From NCBI GenBank assembly GCA_913775305.1, contig CAJYIY010000032.1, forward strand, positions 1 through 53,970: 53,970 bases of DNA. Direction: 5' to 3'. Under the pieces are notes generated by a model. The model saw only the letters and a list, made by a program, of their open reading frames with translations, was not told the DNA's origin and searched no databases. The DNA comes from an uncultured Erwinia sp. GTDB lineage: Bacteria; Pseudomonadota; Gammaproteobacteria; Enterobacterales; Enterobacteriaceae. The position numbers and the translations under genes were made by a program. The stretch's first letter is position 1, and every line of letters starts with the position of its first letter. This document shows positions 12,266-23,676 of the stretch, one piece after another.

Positions 12266-13354
12266 TCAGGCGCTGTGCGCAAAGGCAACGGGTCGCAGCG
12301 GTGTATCACCCTGATACAGGCGAGCCCGCTGCAGCCCGACAAACAGGCGTTCACCGCGGACCGGCGTTGAACGATCGCCTTCCAGTACCACCGTGACCGG
12401 CTCGCTGCTCCAGCCTGACGGCTGGACCACCAGCTGCCAGTAGTGGCCGCGGGGGCTGACTTCAAGAATCTGTACCGGCAGCGGCGTTTGCAGGCTGCTC
12501 TGACGGCTGACGTCGATTTCCCACGGACGCAGGAACAGTTCGACGCGGCCCTGATGCGCAGAAGCATAGCCCAGCGGCCACTGATGCGCACCAACCTGAA
12601 ACTGCGAACCGTGAATTTCGCCGTCAAAGCGGTTCACTTCGCCGAGAAACTCCAGCACAAAGCGGGTGGCCGGATCGCGCCATACCTCATCCGGCGTGCC
12701 CACCTGCTCAATATTGCCCTGGCTCATGACGACCACGCGATCGGCAACTTCCATCGCCTCTTCCTGGTCGTGGGTGACAAACACGCTGGTAAACTTCAGC
12801 TCTTCATGCAGCTGGCGCAGCCAGCGGCGCAGTTCTTTACGCACCTGCGCATCCAGCGCGCCGAACGGCTCATCCAGCAGCAGGATTTGTGGCTCTACCG
12901 CCAGCGCACGCGCCAGCGCCACGCGCTGCTTCTGACCACCGGAAAGCTGCGCCGGAAATCGTCCGGCCAGATGGGAGAGCTGCACCATCTCCAGCAGTCG
13001 GGTCACTTTCTGCTTAATTTCCACCGCCGACGGACGCTCGCGGCGCGGCAGCACCGTCAGGCCAAAGGCGATATTATCGAAAACCGTCATATGGCGGAAC
13101 AGCGCGTAATGCTGGAACACGAAGCCCACCTGACGGTCGCGCGCGTGTACGCGGGTGACATCTTTACCGTGGAAGCTCAGGCGACCGCTGTTCTGATTCT
13201 CCAGCCCGGCGATGATTCTCAGCAGGGTGGTTTTTCCGGAGCCGGAAGGCCCCAGTAGCGCAACCATCTGCCCGGAAGGGATGTCCAGGGAAATATCGTT
13301 GAGGACTTTCGTCTTGCCGAAGGATTTACCGATATTACTGATTTCAATGCTCAT
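12266..13354 (-). CDS. cysA: Sulfate/thiosulfate ABC transporter ATP-binding protein CysA
   Basis: The 362-residue ATPase of the CysAWU-P importer. It has Walker [10 protein letters not shown] near residues 35-43, Q-loop [10 protein letters not shown] near 82-91, signature LSGGQKQR near 135-142, Walker [13 protein letters not shown] near 154-165 and the switch histidine in [13 protein letters not shown]-like C-terminal domain follows. The start overlaps the end of cysW by 11 nt, which implies translational coupling. Translation continues to the AHSA end. Confidence 0.97.
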   Translation of the reverse strand: MSIEISNIGKSFGKTKVLNDISLDIPSGQMVALLGPSGSGKTTLLRIIAGLENQNSGRLSFHGKDVTRVHARDRQVGFVFQHYALFRHMTVFDNIAFGLTVLPRRERPSAVEIKQKVTRLLEMVQLSHLAGRFPAQLSGGQKQRVALARALAVEPQILLLDEPFGALDAQVRKELRRWLRQLHEELKFTSVFVTHDQEEAMEVADRVVVMSQGNIEQVGTPDEVWRDPATRFVLEFLGEVNRFDGEIHGSQFQVGAHQWPLGYASAHQGRVELFLRPWEIDVSRQSSLQTPLPVQILEVSPRGHYWQLVVQPSGWSSEPVTVVLEGDRSTPVRGERLFVGLQRARLYQGDTPLRPVAFAHSA

Positions 13355-14219
13355 TTTTCCCCTCCTGTTGCAGGCGGTGCTGCTGGCTCTCTAAGCGCCA
13401 CTGCAGCGCACCTTTCAGAAACAGTGTGACTATCGCCATCAGGGTCAGCAGTGCGGCAGCGGTAAACGCGCCCACGGTGTTGTAATCCTGATGCAGTAAT
13501 TCAACCTGCAGCGGCAGCGTGTAGGTTTCGCCGCGCACAGAGCCCGACACAACCGACACGGCGCCGAATTCACCGATGGCGCGGGCGTTGGTCAGTACCA
13601 CGCCGTACAGCAGCGCCCAGCGAATGTTCGGCAGCGTTACGCGCCAGAACATTTTCCAGCCGGATGCCCCCAGCAGCACCGCCGCTTCGTCTTCATGGCT
13701 GCCCTGGCTCAGCATGACCGGAACCAGTTCGCGAACCACGAACGGACAGGTCACAAAAATGGTCACCATTGCCATGCCCTGCCAGGAGAACATCAGCTGA
13801 ATGCTGTGGGCATCCAGCCAGCCGCCTGCCGGGCCATTGACGCCCCAGAACAGCAGATACATCAGGCCGGCAACCACCGGCGATACGGCAAAGGGAATAT
13901 CAAACAGCGTCAGCAGCAGCTGGCGGCCGGGAAAGTTAAAACGGGTCACCAGCCAGGCCAGCAGCGTACCGAACACCAGGTTAACCGGTACGACAATCAG
14001 CGCAATCAGCACCGTCAGCCAGATAGCGTGCAGCATGTCGCTATCCTGCAAATTGCTGAAGGTGGCCATCAGCCCACTGGAGAGCGCTTCGGCAAAGATA
14101 GCAATCAGTGGCACCACCAGCAGCAGCAGAGAAATCAGCATTCCCAGCCCAATCAGGATCCACTTGCCCCACTGAAATCGCGTGCGGCCCACGCCTTTCC
14201 ATTCACTGACATCCGCCAT
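13344..14219 (-). CDS. cysW: Sulfate/thiosulfate ABC transporter permease CysW
   Basis: A 291-residue inner-membrane permease with six predicted helices. The EAA loop, which contacts CysA, is at about residues 179-210 ([18 protein letters not shown]). Its ATG overlaps the cysU stop by one base. It forms the channel heterodimer with CysU. Confidence 0.96.
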   Translation of the reverse strand: MADVSEWKGVGRTRFQWGKWILIGLGMLISLLLLVVPLIAIFAEALSSGLMATFSNLQDSDMLHAIWLTVLIALIVVPVNLVFGTLLAWLVTRFNFPGRQLLLTLFDIPFAVSPVVAGLMYLLFWGVNGPAGGWLDAHSIQLMFSWQGMAMVTIFVTCPFVVRELVPVMLSQGSHEDEAAVLLGASGWKMFWRVTLPNIRWALLYGVVLTNARAIGEFGAVSVVSGSVRGETYTLPLQVELLHQDYNTVGAFTAAALLTLMAIVTLFLKGALQWRLESQQHRLQQEGKNEH

Positions 14220-15046
14220 TAGTGGCCTCCCAGACGACGGCCAAAGCGGCTTTGTAAGGTGTTAATCGCAAACAGCAGCAGCAGCGACGCGGCCAGGATC
14301 ACCGACGCAATGGCGCTCGCCGCCGGGTAATCAAACTCCTGCAGGCGCACAAAAATCATCAGCGAGGTCACTTCGGTTTTCCACGCGATGTTACCGGCGA
14401 TAAAGATCACCGCGCCAAACTCGCCGAGGCTACGGGTGAACGACAGGGCGGTTCCCGCCAGCAGCGCCGGTGCGACCTCAGGCAGCACCACCCGGCGGAA
14501 GCTCTGCCACGGAGTGGCGCCCAGGGTTTCAGCCGCCTCTTCATATTCCGGGCCCAGCTCCTCCAGCACCGGCTGCACCGTGCGCACCACAAACGGGATG
14601 CTGGTAAAGGCCATCGCCACCGCGATGCCCAGCCAGGTGTAGGAGACTTTGATGCCAAACTGCGCCAGCCATTCGCCGTACCAGCCGTTGACTGAGAACA
14701 GTCCTGCCAGCGTGAGGCCAGCGACCGCGGTCGGCAGAGCAAACGGCAAATCCATTAGGCCGTCGAGGATTGAACGCCCCGGAAAACGGTAGCGCGTCAG
14801 GATCCAGGCCATCAGCATGCCGAAGGCGGCGTTAAAGATCGACGCCACGCCAGCGGCAAGCAGAGTAACTTCATAGGCAGCCACCACCTGGGGGTTGGTG
14901 ATCACTTCCCAATACTGTGCCAGCGTCATCTGCGACAGCTGCATCAGCAGCGCGCTGATGGGCAACAGCAGAATTAAGCAGGTAAAAAACAGGCTGCTGC
15001 CGAGACTGATGCCAAAACCGGGCAGTACGCGCTTGGTTGCAAACAT
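14219..15046 (-). CDS. cysU: Sulfate/thiosulfate ABC transporter permease CysU (CysT)
   Basis: A 275-residue partner of CysW with six predicted membrane helices. The EAA loop reads EEAAETLGATPWQSFRRVVL near residue 190. The gene begins 4 nt after the cysP stop and overlaps cysW by one base, so the four genes cysP-U-W-A are tightly coupled. Confidence 0.96.
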   Translation of the reverse strand: MFATKRVLPGFGISLGSSLFFTCLILLLPISALLMQLSQMTLAQYWEVITNPQVVAAYEVTLLAAGVASIFNAAFGMLMAWILTRYRFPGRSILDGLMDLPFALPTAVAGLTLAGLFSVNGWYGEWLAQFGIKVSYTWLGIAVAMAFTSIPFVVRTVQPVLEELGPEYEEAAETLGATPWQSFRRVVLPEVAPALLAGTALSFTRSLGEFGAVIFIAGNIAWKTEVTSLMIFVRLQEFDYPAASAIASVILAASLLLLFAINTLQSRFGRRLGGH

Positions 15047-15050
15047 CCGT

Positions 15051-16064
15051 TTATCGTCCCGCCGCTAACAGCTTGTCCAGCTCGCCGCCGTTGGCAAAGT
15101 GGACTTTCATCACCTCTTCCCAGCCGCCGAAGGCGTCGGATACGCGGAATAAATCCGTTTGCGGGAAGCGATCTTTATGCCCGGCCATCAGCTGCGGATT
15201 GTTCACCCGATAGTAGAACTGGGTAATAATCTGCTGCGCCGCTGGCGTGTAAAGGTAGTTCAGGTAGGCTTTCGCCGCCTCAGTGGTTTTGTTGCTTTCG
15301 GTATTTTTGTCGATCCAGGCTACCGGGAATTCTGCCAGGATGTTGGTTTTCGGCACGATCACTTCATAACCGTCTTTGGCGTACTGATTACGGATGGTGT
15401 TCACCTCCGATTCGAAGCTGATCAGCACATCCCCCAGGCCACGATCGACAAAGCTGGTGGTTGCACCACGACCGCCGGTATCAAAAACCTCAACGTTTTT
15501 CAGGAACTGAGTCATAAACTTTTCAGTTTTGGCTTTATCTTTGCCATCCGCGCGGTCGGCCGCGCCCCATGCCGCCAGATAGGTATAGCGCGCATTTCCC
15601 GATGTTTTCGGGTTAGGGAAAATCAGCCTGACGTCTTCACGCACCAGATCGTTCCAGTCGTGAATATTTTTAGGGTTCCCTTTTCGTACCAGGAACGCCA
15701 TTGTCGAATAGAACGGTGAACTGCTGTTCGGCAGACGCTGCTGCCAGTCAGCCGGGATCAGCTTGCCTTTATCATGCAGGATCTGCACGTCCGTCACCTG
15801 GTTATAGGTCACCACATCGGCTTTCAGCCCCTGCAAAATAGCCAGTGCCTGACGGGAAGAGCCGGCATGAGACTGTCTGATGGTCAGCTTATCGCCCGGA
15901 TGCTCGCGATCCCACTGTTTTTCGAACGGCGCATTCAGGGCGGTAAATAACTCACGAGAGACATCATACGAACTGTTTAACAGCTCCGTTGCCTGAACGG
16001 CACCGGCAAACAGTAACGAAAAAGCGGTCGCGCTGACTAATTTTTTCACCATCGGTAACGTCAT
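15051..16064 (-). CDS. cysP: Thiosulfate/sulfate-binding periplasmic protein CysP
   Basis: A 337-residue periplasmic receptor that delivers thiosulfate and sulfate to CysUW. It has a Sec signal peptide at residues 1-25 ([20 protein letters not shown], cut before TELL). Family segments are [29 protein letters not shown] and [18 protein letters not shown]. The ATG at 16064 has a CAGGGTG ribosome-binding site five bases upstream. It is the first gene of the operon and is expected to be CysB-activated, as in E. coli. Confidence 0.97.
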   Translation of the reverse strand: MTLPMVKKLVSATAFSLLFAGAVQATELLNSSYDVSRELFTALNAPFEKQWDREHPGDKLTIRQSHAGSSRQALAILQGLKADVVTYNQVTDVQILHDKGKLIPADWQQRLPNSSSPFYSTMAFLVRKGNPKNIHDWNDLVREDVRLIFPNPKTSGNARYTYLAAWGAADRADGKDKAKTEKFMTQFLKNVEVFDTGGRGATTSFVDRGLGDVLISFESEVNTIRNQYAKDGYEVIVPKTNILAEFPVAWIDKNTESNKTTEAAKAYLNYLYTPAAQQIITQFYYRVNNPQLMAGHKDRFPQTDLFRVSDAFGGWEEVMKVHFANGGELDKLLAAGR

Positions 16065-16140
16065 GTAGCACCCTGAAGAGAGATGGACAGGCTTCCGCCT
16101 GAGGTCCAGTCAGTTTATTTATAACCCGGGTAAAAGCTGT

Positions 16141-16160
16141 AACGGTTTTATATACCGTTT
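16141..16160 (-). promoter_or_regulatory. cysP promoter region with AACGGT/ACCGTT inverted repeat
   Basis: Read on the minus strand, TATATA (16154-16149) and TATAAA (16152-16147) lie inside an inverted repeat AACGGT-N7-ACCGTT (16141-16146 with 16154-16159). This would place the start of transcription roughly 75 nt before cysP. The CysB site is expected just upstream but is not recognisable by eye. The repeat resembles the one before cysK. Confidence 0.38.
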
Positions 16161-16289
16161 AGTGATTTGCAAGCAGAAAACGCTATAAGGACATGGAATT
16201 GATTATGCACAGCACGGCAAAGGCGGTGTGGAAATGACACGGCCAGGCGCTGCGGAAAAAGCAGCGCCGGACGATAATCAGTAAGGGGA

Positions 16290-17186
16290 TTACAACGCGG
16301 CCAGCTGCGACAGCGAGGGCGCGTAGAAGTAGCTGCCGGTCAAGGGTTTGGTAAAGCGCAGCATCGCGTCATACTTACCGTCTGCTTCGCCAAACATGCT
16401 TAACAGCTGTTGCTCAATATTATAAAGCCTGGCGCAGTAGGCGAGGAAAAACAGACCGTTAACGCCGCTGGCGCTACCATATGGCAGGCTCTGACGCAAA
16501 ATCTTCAGGCCTCTGCCCTCTTCTTTCAGATCGACGCGCGCCACGTGCGAGGTCGCAGGGCGGGCATCGCCCTCCAGCTCTTCATTACTCTCTTTGGTAC
16601 GGCCAATTATCTGCTCCTGCTTTTCCACCGCCAGGCGGTTAAACACGCTCAGATTGTGCTGCCAGCGCTGGCTGAATACGTAGCTGCCGCCCGCGTTCGG
16701 GCCGCTGGCGATAATGGCCACCGCCTCACGCTGTTCGCCCTGCGGGTTTTCCGTGCCGTCAACGAAGCCGCTGAGATCGCGCTCTTCCACCCAGCGGAAG
16801 CCGTGGGTCTCTTCTTCAATACGGATAGCCCCACCAAAGGCGGCCAGGGCGGCCTGGGCCAGGCTGAAGTTCACATCGTGGCGCTGCGACTGGATATGGA
16901 TCAGCATATCGCGCTGGGTAGCCGGTGCAATACCTTTACCCAGCGGCTGGAAATCCTTCAGCTCCGGGGGTCTGTCAGCCGGATTGAGGTCGCTCCACAG
17001 GCCGTTGCCAAAGGCAATGACCGCGCCCAGACCGGCATCGGGATAGCGCTGCTGCAGCAGAGACAGCTGCGTCAGGAAAAGCTGGCTGCCGCTGCGGATC
17101 GCGGCAATATCGCCCTGGCACATTGCTTCAAGATAAATAGCAAAACGGCGGTGTTCTGACAAAATCCCGCTCTGGAAATCTGACAT
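16290..17186 (-). CDS. yfeX: Dyp-type heme peroxidase YfeX
   Basis: A 298-residue cytoplasmic DyP peroxidase (class B/P type). It shows the hallmark GFVDGTENP near residue 140 with the distal Asp. The proximal heme His is in [10 protein letters not shown], and the distal Arg is in [10 protein letters not shown]. coli YfeX oxidises porphyrinogens, and a dechelatase role has been debated. The gene has its own upstream space after yfeY and ends before the cysP control region. Confidence 0.95.
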   Translation of the reverse strand: MSDFQSGILSEHRRFAIYLEAMCQGDIAAIRSGSQLFLTQLSLLQQRYPDAGLGAVIAFGNGLWSDLNPADRPPELKDFQPLGKGIAPATQRDMLIHIQSQRHDVNFSLAQAALAAFGGAIRIEEETHGFRWVEERDLSGFVDGTENPQGEQREAVAIIASGPNAGGSYVFSQRWQHNLSVFNRLAVEKQEQIIGRTKESNEELEGDARPATSHVARVDLKEEGRGLKILRQSLPYGSASGVNGLFFLAYCARLYNIEQQLLSMFGEADGKYDAMLRFTKPLTGSYFYAPSLSQLAAL

Positions 17187-17291
17187 GCTGTGAGCTCCTG
17201 GCTTTCAGGTGATATCGGGTCGGTTTTTACGCCAGTATGATACCTGAAGCCCTGGCCAGGAGCCTGCTTAAGCGCAAGATTTTTGTGGATT

Positions 17292-17924
17292 TTAGTCAGC
17301 GCTCTGGCTGTGCCAGATGATTTTGCTGATCGTCCAGTTTTTCAGGGTGTCATCCGCCGGCATCAGCTCTTCCGGTCCGTGCCAGTCGCCGCTGAAGACA
17401 TAGCTGATATGCTGGCTGTTCGGTGCCCTGCACTCAACGCTCTGACGATCGGCACCGGTGCCCTTCTTACAGGACTCGAAGGCTTTGCTGTACAGTTCGC
17501 TGAAGCGGGTGCCGATTTTCACGCCGCTGTCGGTTTCCACGGCTTTGTCCAATATCTCGATGCGATTTACCGTTGTACGGCCGCTCAGCTCCATCTGCAC
17601 CTGCCTGCTGTCATCCAGCGCCTGCCAGAAAGAGACCACGCTGCCATTGACCATGCGTACGCCGTTGCGCAGCGTGTATTTCCCCTTCAGGCCGTCTTCG
17701 ACAGGCGTCTGTTGCAGTGGCGTGTTGCCGTTTACGCTGCCAACCCCCTGCTCGCTAACCTGCAGGGAAGATCCAAACCAGTTTCCGGGATTCAGGCTTG
17801 ACCATGACCAGGATACGGGGTTCCACCAGGTTGACTGGCTGGCGCTGTTCGTTTGACTGTCAGATCCCGCGCAGCCCGCCAGTAAAAGAGTGGCGATCAG
17901 TAGCGCCGGGCGAAGATTATTCAT
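17292..17924 (-). CDS. yfeY: Lipoprotein YfeY (DUF1131)
   Basis: A 210-residue lipoprotein with a signal peptide ending in the lipobox LLAGC, so lipidation is expected at Cys18. The residues after it (AGSDS) do not include the Asp+2 inner-membrane retention signal, so outer-membrane sorting is likely. The mature part is Ser/Trp-rich at first, then forms a compact domain ending in ISKIIWHSQ. Function is unknown. It keeps its place between yfeZ and yfeX, and E. coli yfeY belongs to the sigma-E regulon. Confidence 0.9.
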   Translation of the reverse strand: MNNLRPALLIATLLLAGCAGSDSQTNSASQSTWWNPVSWSWSSLNPGNWFGSSLQVSEQGVGSVNGNTPLQQTPVEDGLKGKYTLRNGVRMVNGSVVSFWQALDDSRQVQMELSGRTTVNRIEILDKAVETDSGVKIGTRFSELYSKAFESCKKGTGADRQSVECRAPNSQHISYVFSGDWHGPEELMPADDTLKNWTISKIIWHSQSAD

Positions 17925-18009
17925 TACAACTCCTGCTATCAGTAGCGAAACGTCCGAACTGCTTTGAGTCGCGGATCGCCAAAAAGTTTAACCCGCGCGG
18001 TGGATCACA

Positions 18010-18459
18010 CTACTGATTTTGCTTTGCATCAAAACAATCGGCCAGTCGCCGATAACGCCACAGGGCAAGCAGGGCCAGCACATCAAGCAGAGAGACAAAC
18101 AGCACCAGCGGTGAGGCTTCTTCATCCTGCTGCCACAGCGAGACGCCCTGCAACATCAGCATCACGGCAAGGGTGGCTATCAGCACCCAACGCCACGCCT
18201 GCCAGAGGCGCGGCAGCCGCTGCCGGTAGCCGTTCAGCAGCAGGCCCACCGCCGCCGGTCCTCCCATTGCCAGACCCAGCCAGAAAGTGTGCGTGTCGGG
18301 ATAGAACAGCTCAAGCAGCGCCGTCCCCTGTTGCCGTGAGGCGCCGGCCATCACGAACAGCACCCAGGTGCGCGCCTGCAATAACAGTATCGCCCAGAAG
18401 CTCAGCGGCAGTCGCAGCTGGCCACGAGCATCGTAGTCATCGGGGGGGTATTTCAGCAT
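18010..18459 (-). CDS. yfeZ: Inner-membrane protein YfeZ (DUF2919)
   Basis: A 149-residue protein with four hydrophobic segments, near residues 20-42, 58-74, 90-104 and 117-133, and a soluble N terminus (MLKYPPDDYDARGQ). It matches E. coli YfeZ in length, order and topology. No biochemical function is known. The ATG at 18459 is the only good start. Confidence 0.9.
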   Translation of the reverse strand: MLKYPPDDYDARGQLRLPLSFWAILLLQARTWVLFVMAGASRQQGTALLELFYPDTHTFWLGLAMGGPAAVGLLLNGYRQRLPRLWQAWRWVLIATLAVMLMLQGVSLWQQDEEASPLVLFVSLLDVLALLALWRYRRLADCFDAKQNQ

Positions 18460-18488
18460 AGTCTTTACGGTTGTCGTTTAACGATAGC

Positions 18489-18511
18489 CGCCGGGTGCAC
18501 CGCGCCCGGCG
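18489..18511 (-). terminator. Hairpin downstream of ypeA
   Basis: A 7-bp perfect GC-rich stem (18489-18495 with 18505-18511) with a 9-nt loop, 75 bp past the ypeA stop. It has no T tract, so its efficiency as a terminator is uncertain. Confidence 0.4.
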
Positions 18512-18585
18512 ATAGACGCGGTGATAACACAATCGCCGACCGACGAGGTGAATCAGGATCCCCAGCGCCAGCAAAACGAGGCGAA

Positions 18586-19011
18586 TCAGTACTCGCGATC
18601 TTCGATAAGGCGTTTACCCAGCAGCACGCTGTCGACGGTTTCGTAGTCCAGTTTTTCGTAAAAGCCCTGCACCGCGTCATTTTCTTCCCGTACCATCACG
18701 TGAATTTTCGGGCAGCCGCGCGCAATCAGCTTCTTCTCCAGACGGTTGATCAGCGCGTTGGCGAAGCCACGCCCCTGATAGTCGGGATGAACGCCAAGAT
18801 AGTAGGCGGAACCGCGATGCCCGTCGTAGCCTCCCATAATCGAGCCCACAATTTCACCCCCCACCACCGCCACCAGAAACAGATCCGGATCGTGGTTCTG
18901 TTTACGTTCAATATCCATTTCGGGATCGTTCCAGGGACGTAACAAATCGCAACGCTCCCAGAGGGTGATCACTTCTTCAAAATCTTCCTGGCGAAATGCG
19001 CGGATTTCCAT
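18586..19011 (-). CDS. ypeA: GNAT-family acetyltransferase YpeA
   Basis: A 141-residue N-acetyltransferase of unknown substrate. The acetyl-CoA-binding motif is [17 protein letters not shown] near residues 72-88. The N terminus [20 protein letters not shown] is nearly identical to E. coli YpeA, which fixes the start at 19011 rather than an ATG 15 codons upstream. It is divergent from amiA. Confidence 0.93.
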   Translation of the reverse strand: MEIRAFRQEDFEEVITLWERCDLLRPWNDPEMDIERKQNHDPDLFLVAVVGGEIVGSIMGGYDGHRGSAYYLGVHPDYQGRGFANALINRLEKKLIARGCPKIHVMVREENDAVQGFYEKLDYETVDSVLLGKRLIEDREY

Positions 19012-19218
19012 GAGAACAGACCTGAGGTTATGCATAATTTGCTGATTATCACGCATTCTTCTGCTGGTGCAAGTCTGACAATCGCGCAGGGATAAAAAAA
19101 TATTAAAAATGTCATTAGCATGCTGAAATAAAAAGTAAAAAGATGAAATAGCTCCCTTCTCGCCGCCGGTGCGTTGTTAGGCTATAACAATGAGCACTTT
19201 TTGCTTCAGGATTTTCTT

Positions 19219-20100
19219 ATGAAAAAGATTTTTCAGCTCCGACCGCTCACGTCGCGTCGGCAGTTCCTTCTTTCCAGCCTGGCACTGATGCTGATAGCGC
19301 GCAAACCCGCCCAGGCGAAGGAGGAGGATGTCACCCTGAGAGTCATTTCACGACCACAGCGGATGTCGGCTTCGTCTCAATCTCCACGCCCTGCCAGCGG
19401 CAAAAAAATTGTGATGATTGATCCCGGACACGGCGGTATAGACTCCGGCGCAGTTGGACAGGAAGGAACGGAAGAGAAACATATCGTTCTGGAAATCGCT
19501 AATCATATCCGGCATCTGCTGAGCGAGCACCCGCACATTGAGGTACGTCTGACGCGTGAAACTGACCATTTTATTCCTCTCGGCCAGCGGGTGGAAATTG
19601 CCCATCAGCACGGTGCGGATCTGTTTATGTCGGTTCACGCCGACGGGTTTACCAGCCCCGTTGCTAATGGAGCCTCGGTCTTTGCTCTCTCCAATCGCGG
19701 CGCCAGCAGCACCATGGCTAAATATCTGTCAGAAAAAGAGAATGCTGCGGACAATGTCGCCGGGGTGGAAGTTGCAACTCAGGACCGCTATCTGCAGCAG
19801 GTGCTGTTCGATCTGGTGCAGACCGATACGATCAAAAACAGCCTGACGCTGGGCAAGCACGTGTTAAACCAGATCCGCCCGATGCACCATCTGCACAGCC
19901 AGCATACCGAGCAGGCGGCCTTCGCGGTACTGAAGTCACCTTCCATTCCCTCGGTGCTGGTTGAAACCTCCTTTATCACCAATCCGCAGGAGGAAAAGCT
20001 GCTGGGGACCACCGCGTTTCGTCAGAAGATCGCCGGGGCCATCGCTGACGGTATTGTCAGCTTTTTTAAGGAGTATGATGCAGGCAGACGGATGGGCTGA
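19219..20100 (+). CDS. amiA: N-acetylmuramoyl-L-alanine amidase AmiA
   Basis: A periplasmic zinc amidase that cleaves septal peptidoglycan to separate daughter cells. It has 293 residues. The N terminus has a twin-arginine signal (SRRQFLLSSL near residues 12-21, cut after AQA), so it is exported folded by Tat. The Amidase_3 domain holds zinc ligands in IDPGHGG, the Glu of EEKHIVLE, SVHADGF and the catalytic Glu in LVETSFITN. An internal autoinhibitory helix region (NVAGVEVATQD) is present, consistent with EnvC activation. It is followed by hemF after 38 bp. Confidence 0.96.
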   Translation: MKKIFQLRPLTSRRQFLLSSLALMLIARKPAQAKEEDVTLRVISRPQRMSASSQSPRPASGKKIVMIDPGHGGIDSGAVGQEGTEEKHIVLEIANHIRHLLSEHPHIEVRLTRETDHFIPLGQRVEIAHQHGADLFMSVHADGFTSPVANGASVFALSNRGASSTMAKYLSEKENAADNVAGVEVATQDRYLQQVLFDLVQTDTIKNSLTLGKHVLNQIRPMHHLHSQHTEQAAFAVLKSPSIPSVLVETSFITNPQEEKLLGTTAFRQKIAGAIADGIVSFFKEYDAGRRMG

Positions 20101-20135
20101 GGTATACTCCGCGGGTCTTTCTGCTAAAAGGTTAA

Positions 20136-21047
<912 letters not shown>

Positions 21048-21088
21048 CCGGCACCGAAAAGCCTCACCGAATGACGGCAACGCCGGAT

Positions 21089-21120
21089 GGCCGGCGGAAA
21101 TAGCGTAAATTCCACCGGCC
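21089..21120. terminator. Bidirectional hairpin between hemF and maeB
   Basis: GGCCGG (21089-21094) pairs with CCGGCC (21115-21120). After one C-A mismatch, GGAA (21096-21099) pairs with TTCC (21110-21113), leaving a 10-nt loop. It lies between two convergent stops. Tracts of T are short, so the end may be imprecise. Confidence 0.55.
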
Positions 21121-21178
21121 CCCTTTGACTTGCCTGCCAGCCGTTTGCCCGGATTGCCCGGAAGTCTGCATCAGCCGC

Positions 21179-23458
21179 TTACAGCGGTGCTGTCTGGGCC
21201 TCCACCACCGCCAGCGCCACCATATTCACAATGCGCCGCACCGACGAGATAGGCGTCAGCACGTGTACCGGTTTGGCAATGCCCATCAGCACCGGACCCA
21301 CGGTAACGCCATCCGAGCAGGAAACGCGCAGCAGGTTGTAGCTGATACGCGCCGCCTCCACGTTAGGCATGATCAAAATGTTCGCCGCGCCTTTCAGCGG
21401 GCTGTCCGGCATCAGGTCGTTACGGATACTCTCCACCAGCGCCGCATCACCGTGCATTTCACCATCGATCTCCAGATCGGGTGCGCGCGCTTTCACCAGC
21501 TCAAGGGTTTTACGCATTTTGCAGGCCGCCGGGGCGTCAGAGGCACCAAAACTGGAGTGCGAAAGCAGCGCCACTTTTGGCTCAATACCAAAGCGGCGCA
21601 CGGTTTCCGCTGCCATCAGCGTCAGTTCGGCAAGCTGCTCCGGCGTTGGGTCTTCATTAACATAGGTATCGGCAATAAACGTATTTCCGCTCGGCAGCTC
21701 CAGCGCGTTCATCGCACCGGCTACCTTTACGTCATCGCGGAAGCCGAACAGCTTTTCCACTACCGCGTAATGCTCTTTATAGTCGCCGATGGTGCCGCAA
21801 ATCATGGCATCCGCTTCACCACGATGAACCATAATCGCTCCGATCAGCGTCGGATTACCGATCACTGCACGCTGCGCCTGCTGTGGCGAAACGCCGCGAC
21901 GTTTCATAATCTGATAATATTCGTTCCAGTACTCTTTAAAGCGCGGGTCCGATTCGTTATTGACCACCTCGAAGTCTTTGCCCAGCGTGATCTTCAGGCC
22001 CAGCTTTTGCAGGCGCATTTCGATAACGCTCGGACGACCAATCAGGATCGGCTTCGCCAGCCCCAGCGTGACCAGCTCCTGGGTGGCGTGCAGCACTCGC
22101 GCTTCCTCGCCTTCGGCCAGCACCACCCGTTTCGGATCTTTGCGCGCCTGCGAGAACACCGGCTTCATAAACAGATTGGTTTTGTAGACAAACTCGGTCA
22201 GTTTTTCACGGTAGGCATCAAAGTCGGCGATCGGCCTGCGGGCGACGCCGGAATCCATTGCCGCTTTAGCCACCGCTGGCGCGATCTGCACAATCAGCCG
22301 GGGATCAAACGGTTTCGGGATCAAATACTCCGGCCCAAAGGAGAGCTCCTGATCGCCGTAGGCGGACGCTACAACATCGCTTTGCTCGGCCAGCGCCAGA
22401 TCCGCAATGGCATGCACCGCCGCCAGCTTCATCTCTTCATTGATCGCCGTGGCACCGACATCAAGCGCCCCGCGGAAGATAAACGGGAAACATAAAACGT
22501 TGTTAACCTGATTAGGATAGTCAGAGCGTCCGGTACAGATAATGGCATCAGGACGCACTTCTTTTGCCAGCGGCGGCAGGATTTCCGGCTCCGGGTTAGC
22601 CAGCGCGAGGATCAGCGGATTGCGCGCCATCTTTTTCACCATCGCCGGGGTCATCACTTTCGGCCCGGAACAGCCGAGGAAAATGTCGGCGTCGGCGATC
22701 ACGTCATCCAGCGTTCGCTTGCCGCTGTCCTCCACCGCGTAGGCCGCTTTGGTCTCGGCCATATTGGCTTCACGCCCCTGGTAAATCACCCCTTTTGAGT
22801 CACAGACCACAATATTGTGCTTCTGCATACCGAGCGCTACCAGCAGATTCATGCAGGCGATAGCCGAGGCACCGGCCCCCGACACCACCAGCCGCACGTC
22901 AGAAATCGTCTTGTTCACCACCCGCAGGCCGTTCAGCACCGCGGCAGTGCAGATAATGGCGGTTCCATGCTGATCGTCATGGAATACCGGGATTTTCATT
23001 CGCTCGCGTAGCTTCTGCTCAATATAGAAACACTCCGGCGCTTTGATGTCTTCCAGATTGATTCCGCCAAAGGTGGGTTCCAGCGCCGCCACAACGTCAA
23101 TCAGCCTGTCCGGATCCAGCTCATCAACCTCGATGTCAAACACATCAATACCGGCAAACTTTTTAAACAGCACCCCCTTCCCTTCCATCACCGGCTTACT
23201 GGCCAGTGCGCCAATGTTGCCCAGCCCCAGCACGGCGGTACCGTTGGAAATTACCGCAACCAGGTTTGCACGAGCAGTGTATTTGTCCGCTGCCTGGGGA
23301 TCTTCAGCGATTTCAAGGCAGGGAGCCGCCACGCCGGGTGAATAGGCCAGAGCCAAATCGCGCTGGGTGGCCAGCGGCTTGGTCGGGGAAACCTGAATCT
23401 TGCCCGGAATGGGGAACTGATGAAAATCAAGCGCACTCTGTTTTAACTGATCGTCCAT
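21179..23458 (-). CDS. maeB: NADP-dependent malic enzyme MaeB
   Basis: Oxidative decarboxylation of malate to pyruvate, giving NADPH. It has 759 residues, exactly the E. coli length, when started at [12 protein letters not shown]; a longer frame upstream has no family support. An N-terminal malic-enzyme domain ([37 protein letters not shown]) is fused to a C-terminal phosphotransacetylase-like regulatory domain from about residue 430. In E. coli that domain senses acetyl-CoA and lacks catalysis. A -10-like TATACT (23498-23493, minus strand) lies 35 nt upstream. Confidence 0.97.
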   Translation of the reverse strand: MDDQLKQSALDFHQFPIPGKIQVSPTKPLATQRDLALAYSPGVAAPCLEIAEDPQAADKYTARANLVAVISNGTAVLGLGNIGALASKPVMEGKGVLFKKFAGIDVFDIEVDELDPDRLIDVVAALEPTFGGINLEDIKAPECFYIEQKLRERMKIPVFHDDQHGTAIICTAAVLNGLRVVNKTISDVRLVVSGAGASAIACMNLLVALGMQKHNIVVCDSKGVIYQGREANMAETKAAYAVEDSGKRTLDDVIADADIFLGCSGPKVMTPAMVKKMARNPLILALANPEPEILPPLAKEVRPDAIICTGRSDYPNQVNNVLCFPFIFRGALDVGATAINEEMKLAAVHAIADLALAEQSDVVASAYGDQELSFGPEYLIPKPFDPRLIVQIAPAVAKAAMDSGVARRPIADFDAYREKLTEFVYKTNLFMKPVFSQARKDPKRVVLAEGEEARVLHATQELVTLGLAKPILIGRPSVIEMRLQKLGLKITLGKDFEVVNNESDPRFKEYWNEYYQIMKRRGVSPQQAQRAVIGNPTLIGAIMVHRGEADAMICGTIGDYKEHYAVVEKLFGFRDDVKVAGAMNALELPSGNTFIADTYVNEDPTPEQLAELTLMAAETVRRFGIEPKVALLSHSSFGASDAPAACKMRKTLELVKARAPDLEIDGEMHGDAALVESIRNDLMPDSPLKGAANILIMPNVEAARISYNLLRVSCSDGVTVGPVLMGIAKPVHVLTPISSVRRIVNMVALAVVEAQTAPL

Positions 23459-23492
23459 TAACGCGTTCCTTTTCTGTCGGTACAAACGTCTC

Positions 23493-23498
23493 AGTATA
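23493..23498 (-). promoter_or_regulatory. Possible maeB -10 box
   Basis: TATACT on the minus strand, 34 nt before the maeB ATG. T-rich -35 candidates such as TTTTTC lie 16 bp further upstream but match poorly. Confidence 0.35.
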
Positions 23499-23594
23499 AA
23501 AGTGGCAATGCAGTGAAAAACTTGAGGCAGCCCACATCGTTGACACAGGACGAAGTGAAAAAAGCAGTTCGCGCACGGTATGACAGCTTGGGGA

Positions 23595-23617
23595 GCGGAC
23601 CGCGGGGTTCAGTCCGC
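23595..23617 (-). terminator. Possible hairpin terminator of the C4-polyol operon
   Basis: GCGGAC (23595-23600) pairs with GTCCGC (23612-23617) around an 11-nt loop, 60 bp after the dhaL stop. No T tract follows on the minus strand, so it is only a weak candidate. Confidence 0.3.
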
Positions 23618-23676
23618 CCGCTATGCTGAGTGAGCATATTTTTTCCATTCCTGCCGGGCTATTCCTGCCGTACGGT

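Noticed and set aside
21125..22495. 456-codon frame antisense to maeB
   Set aside because: Rich in His and Arg, as expected from antisense of a GC-rich gene; no family signature.
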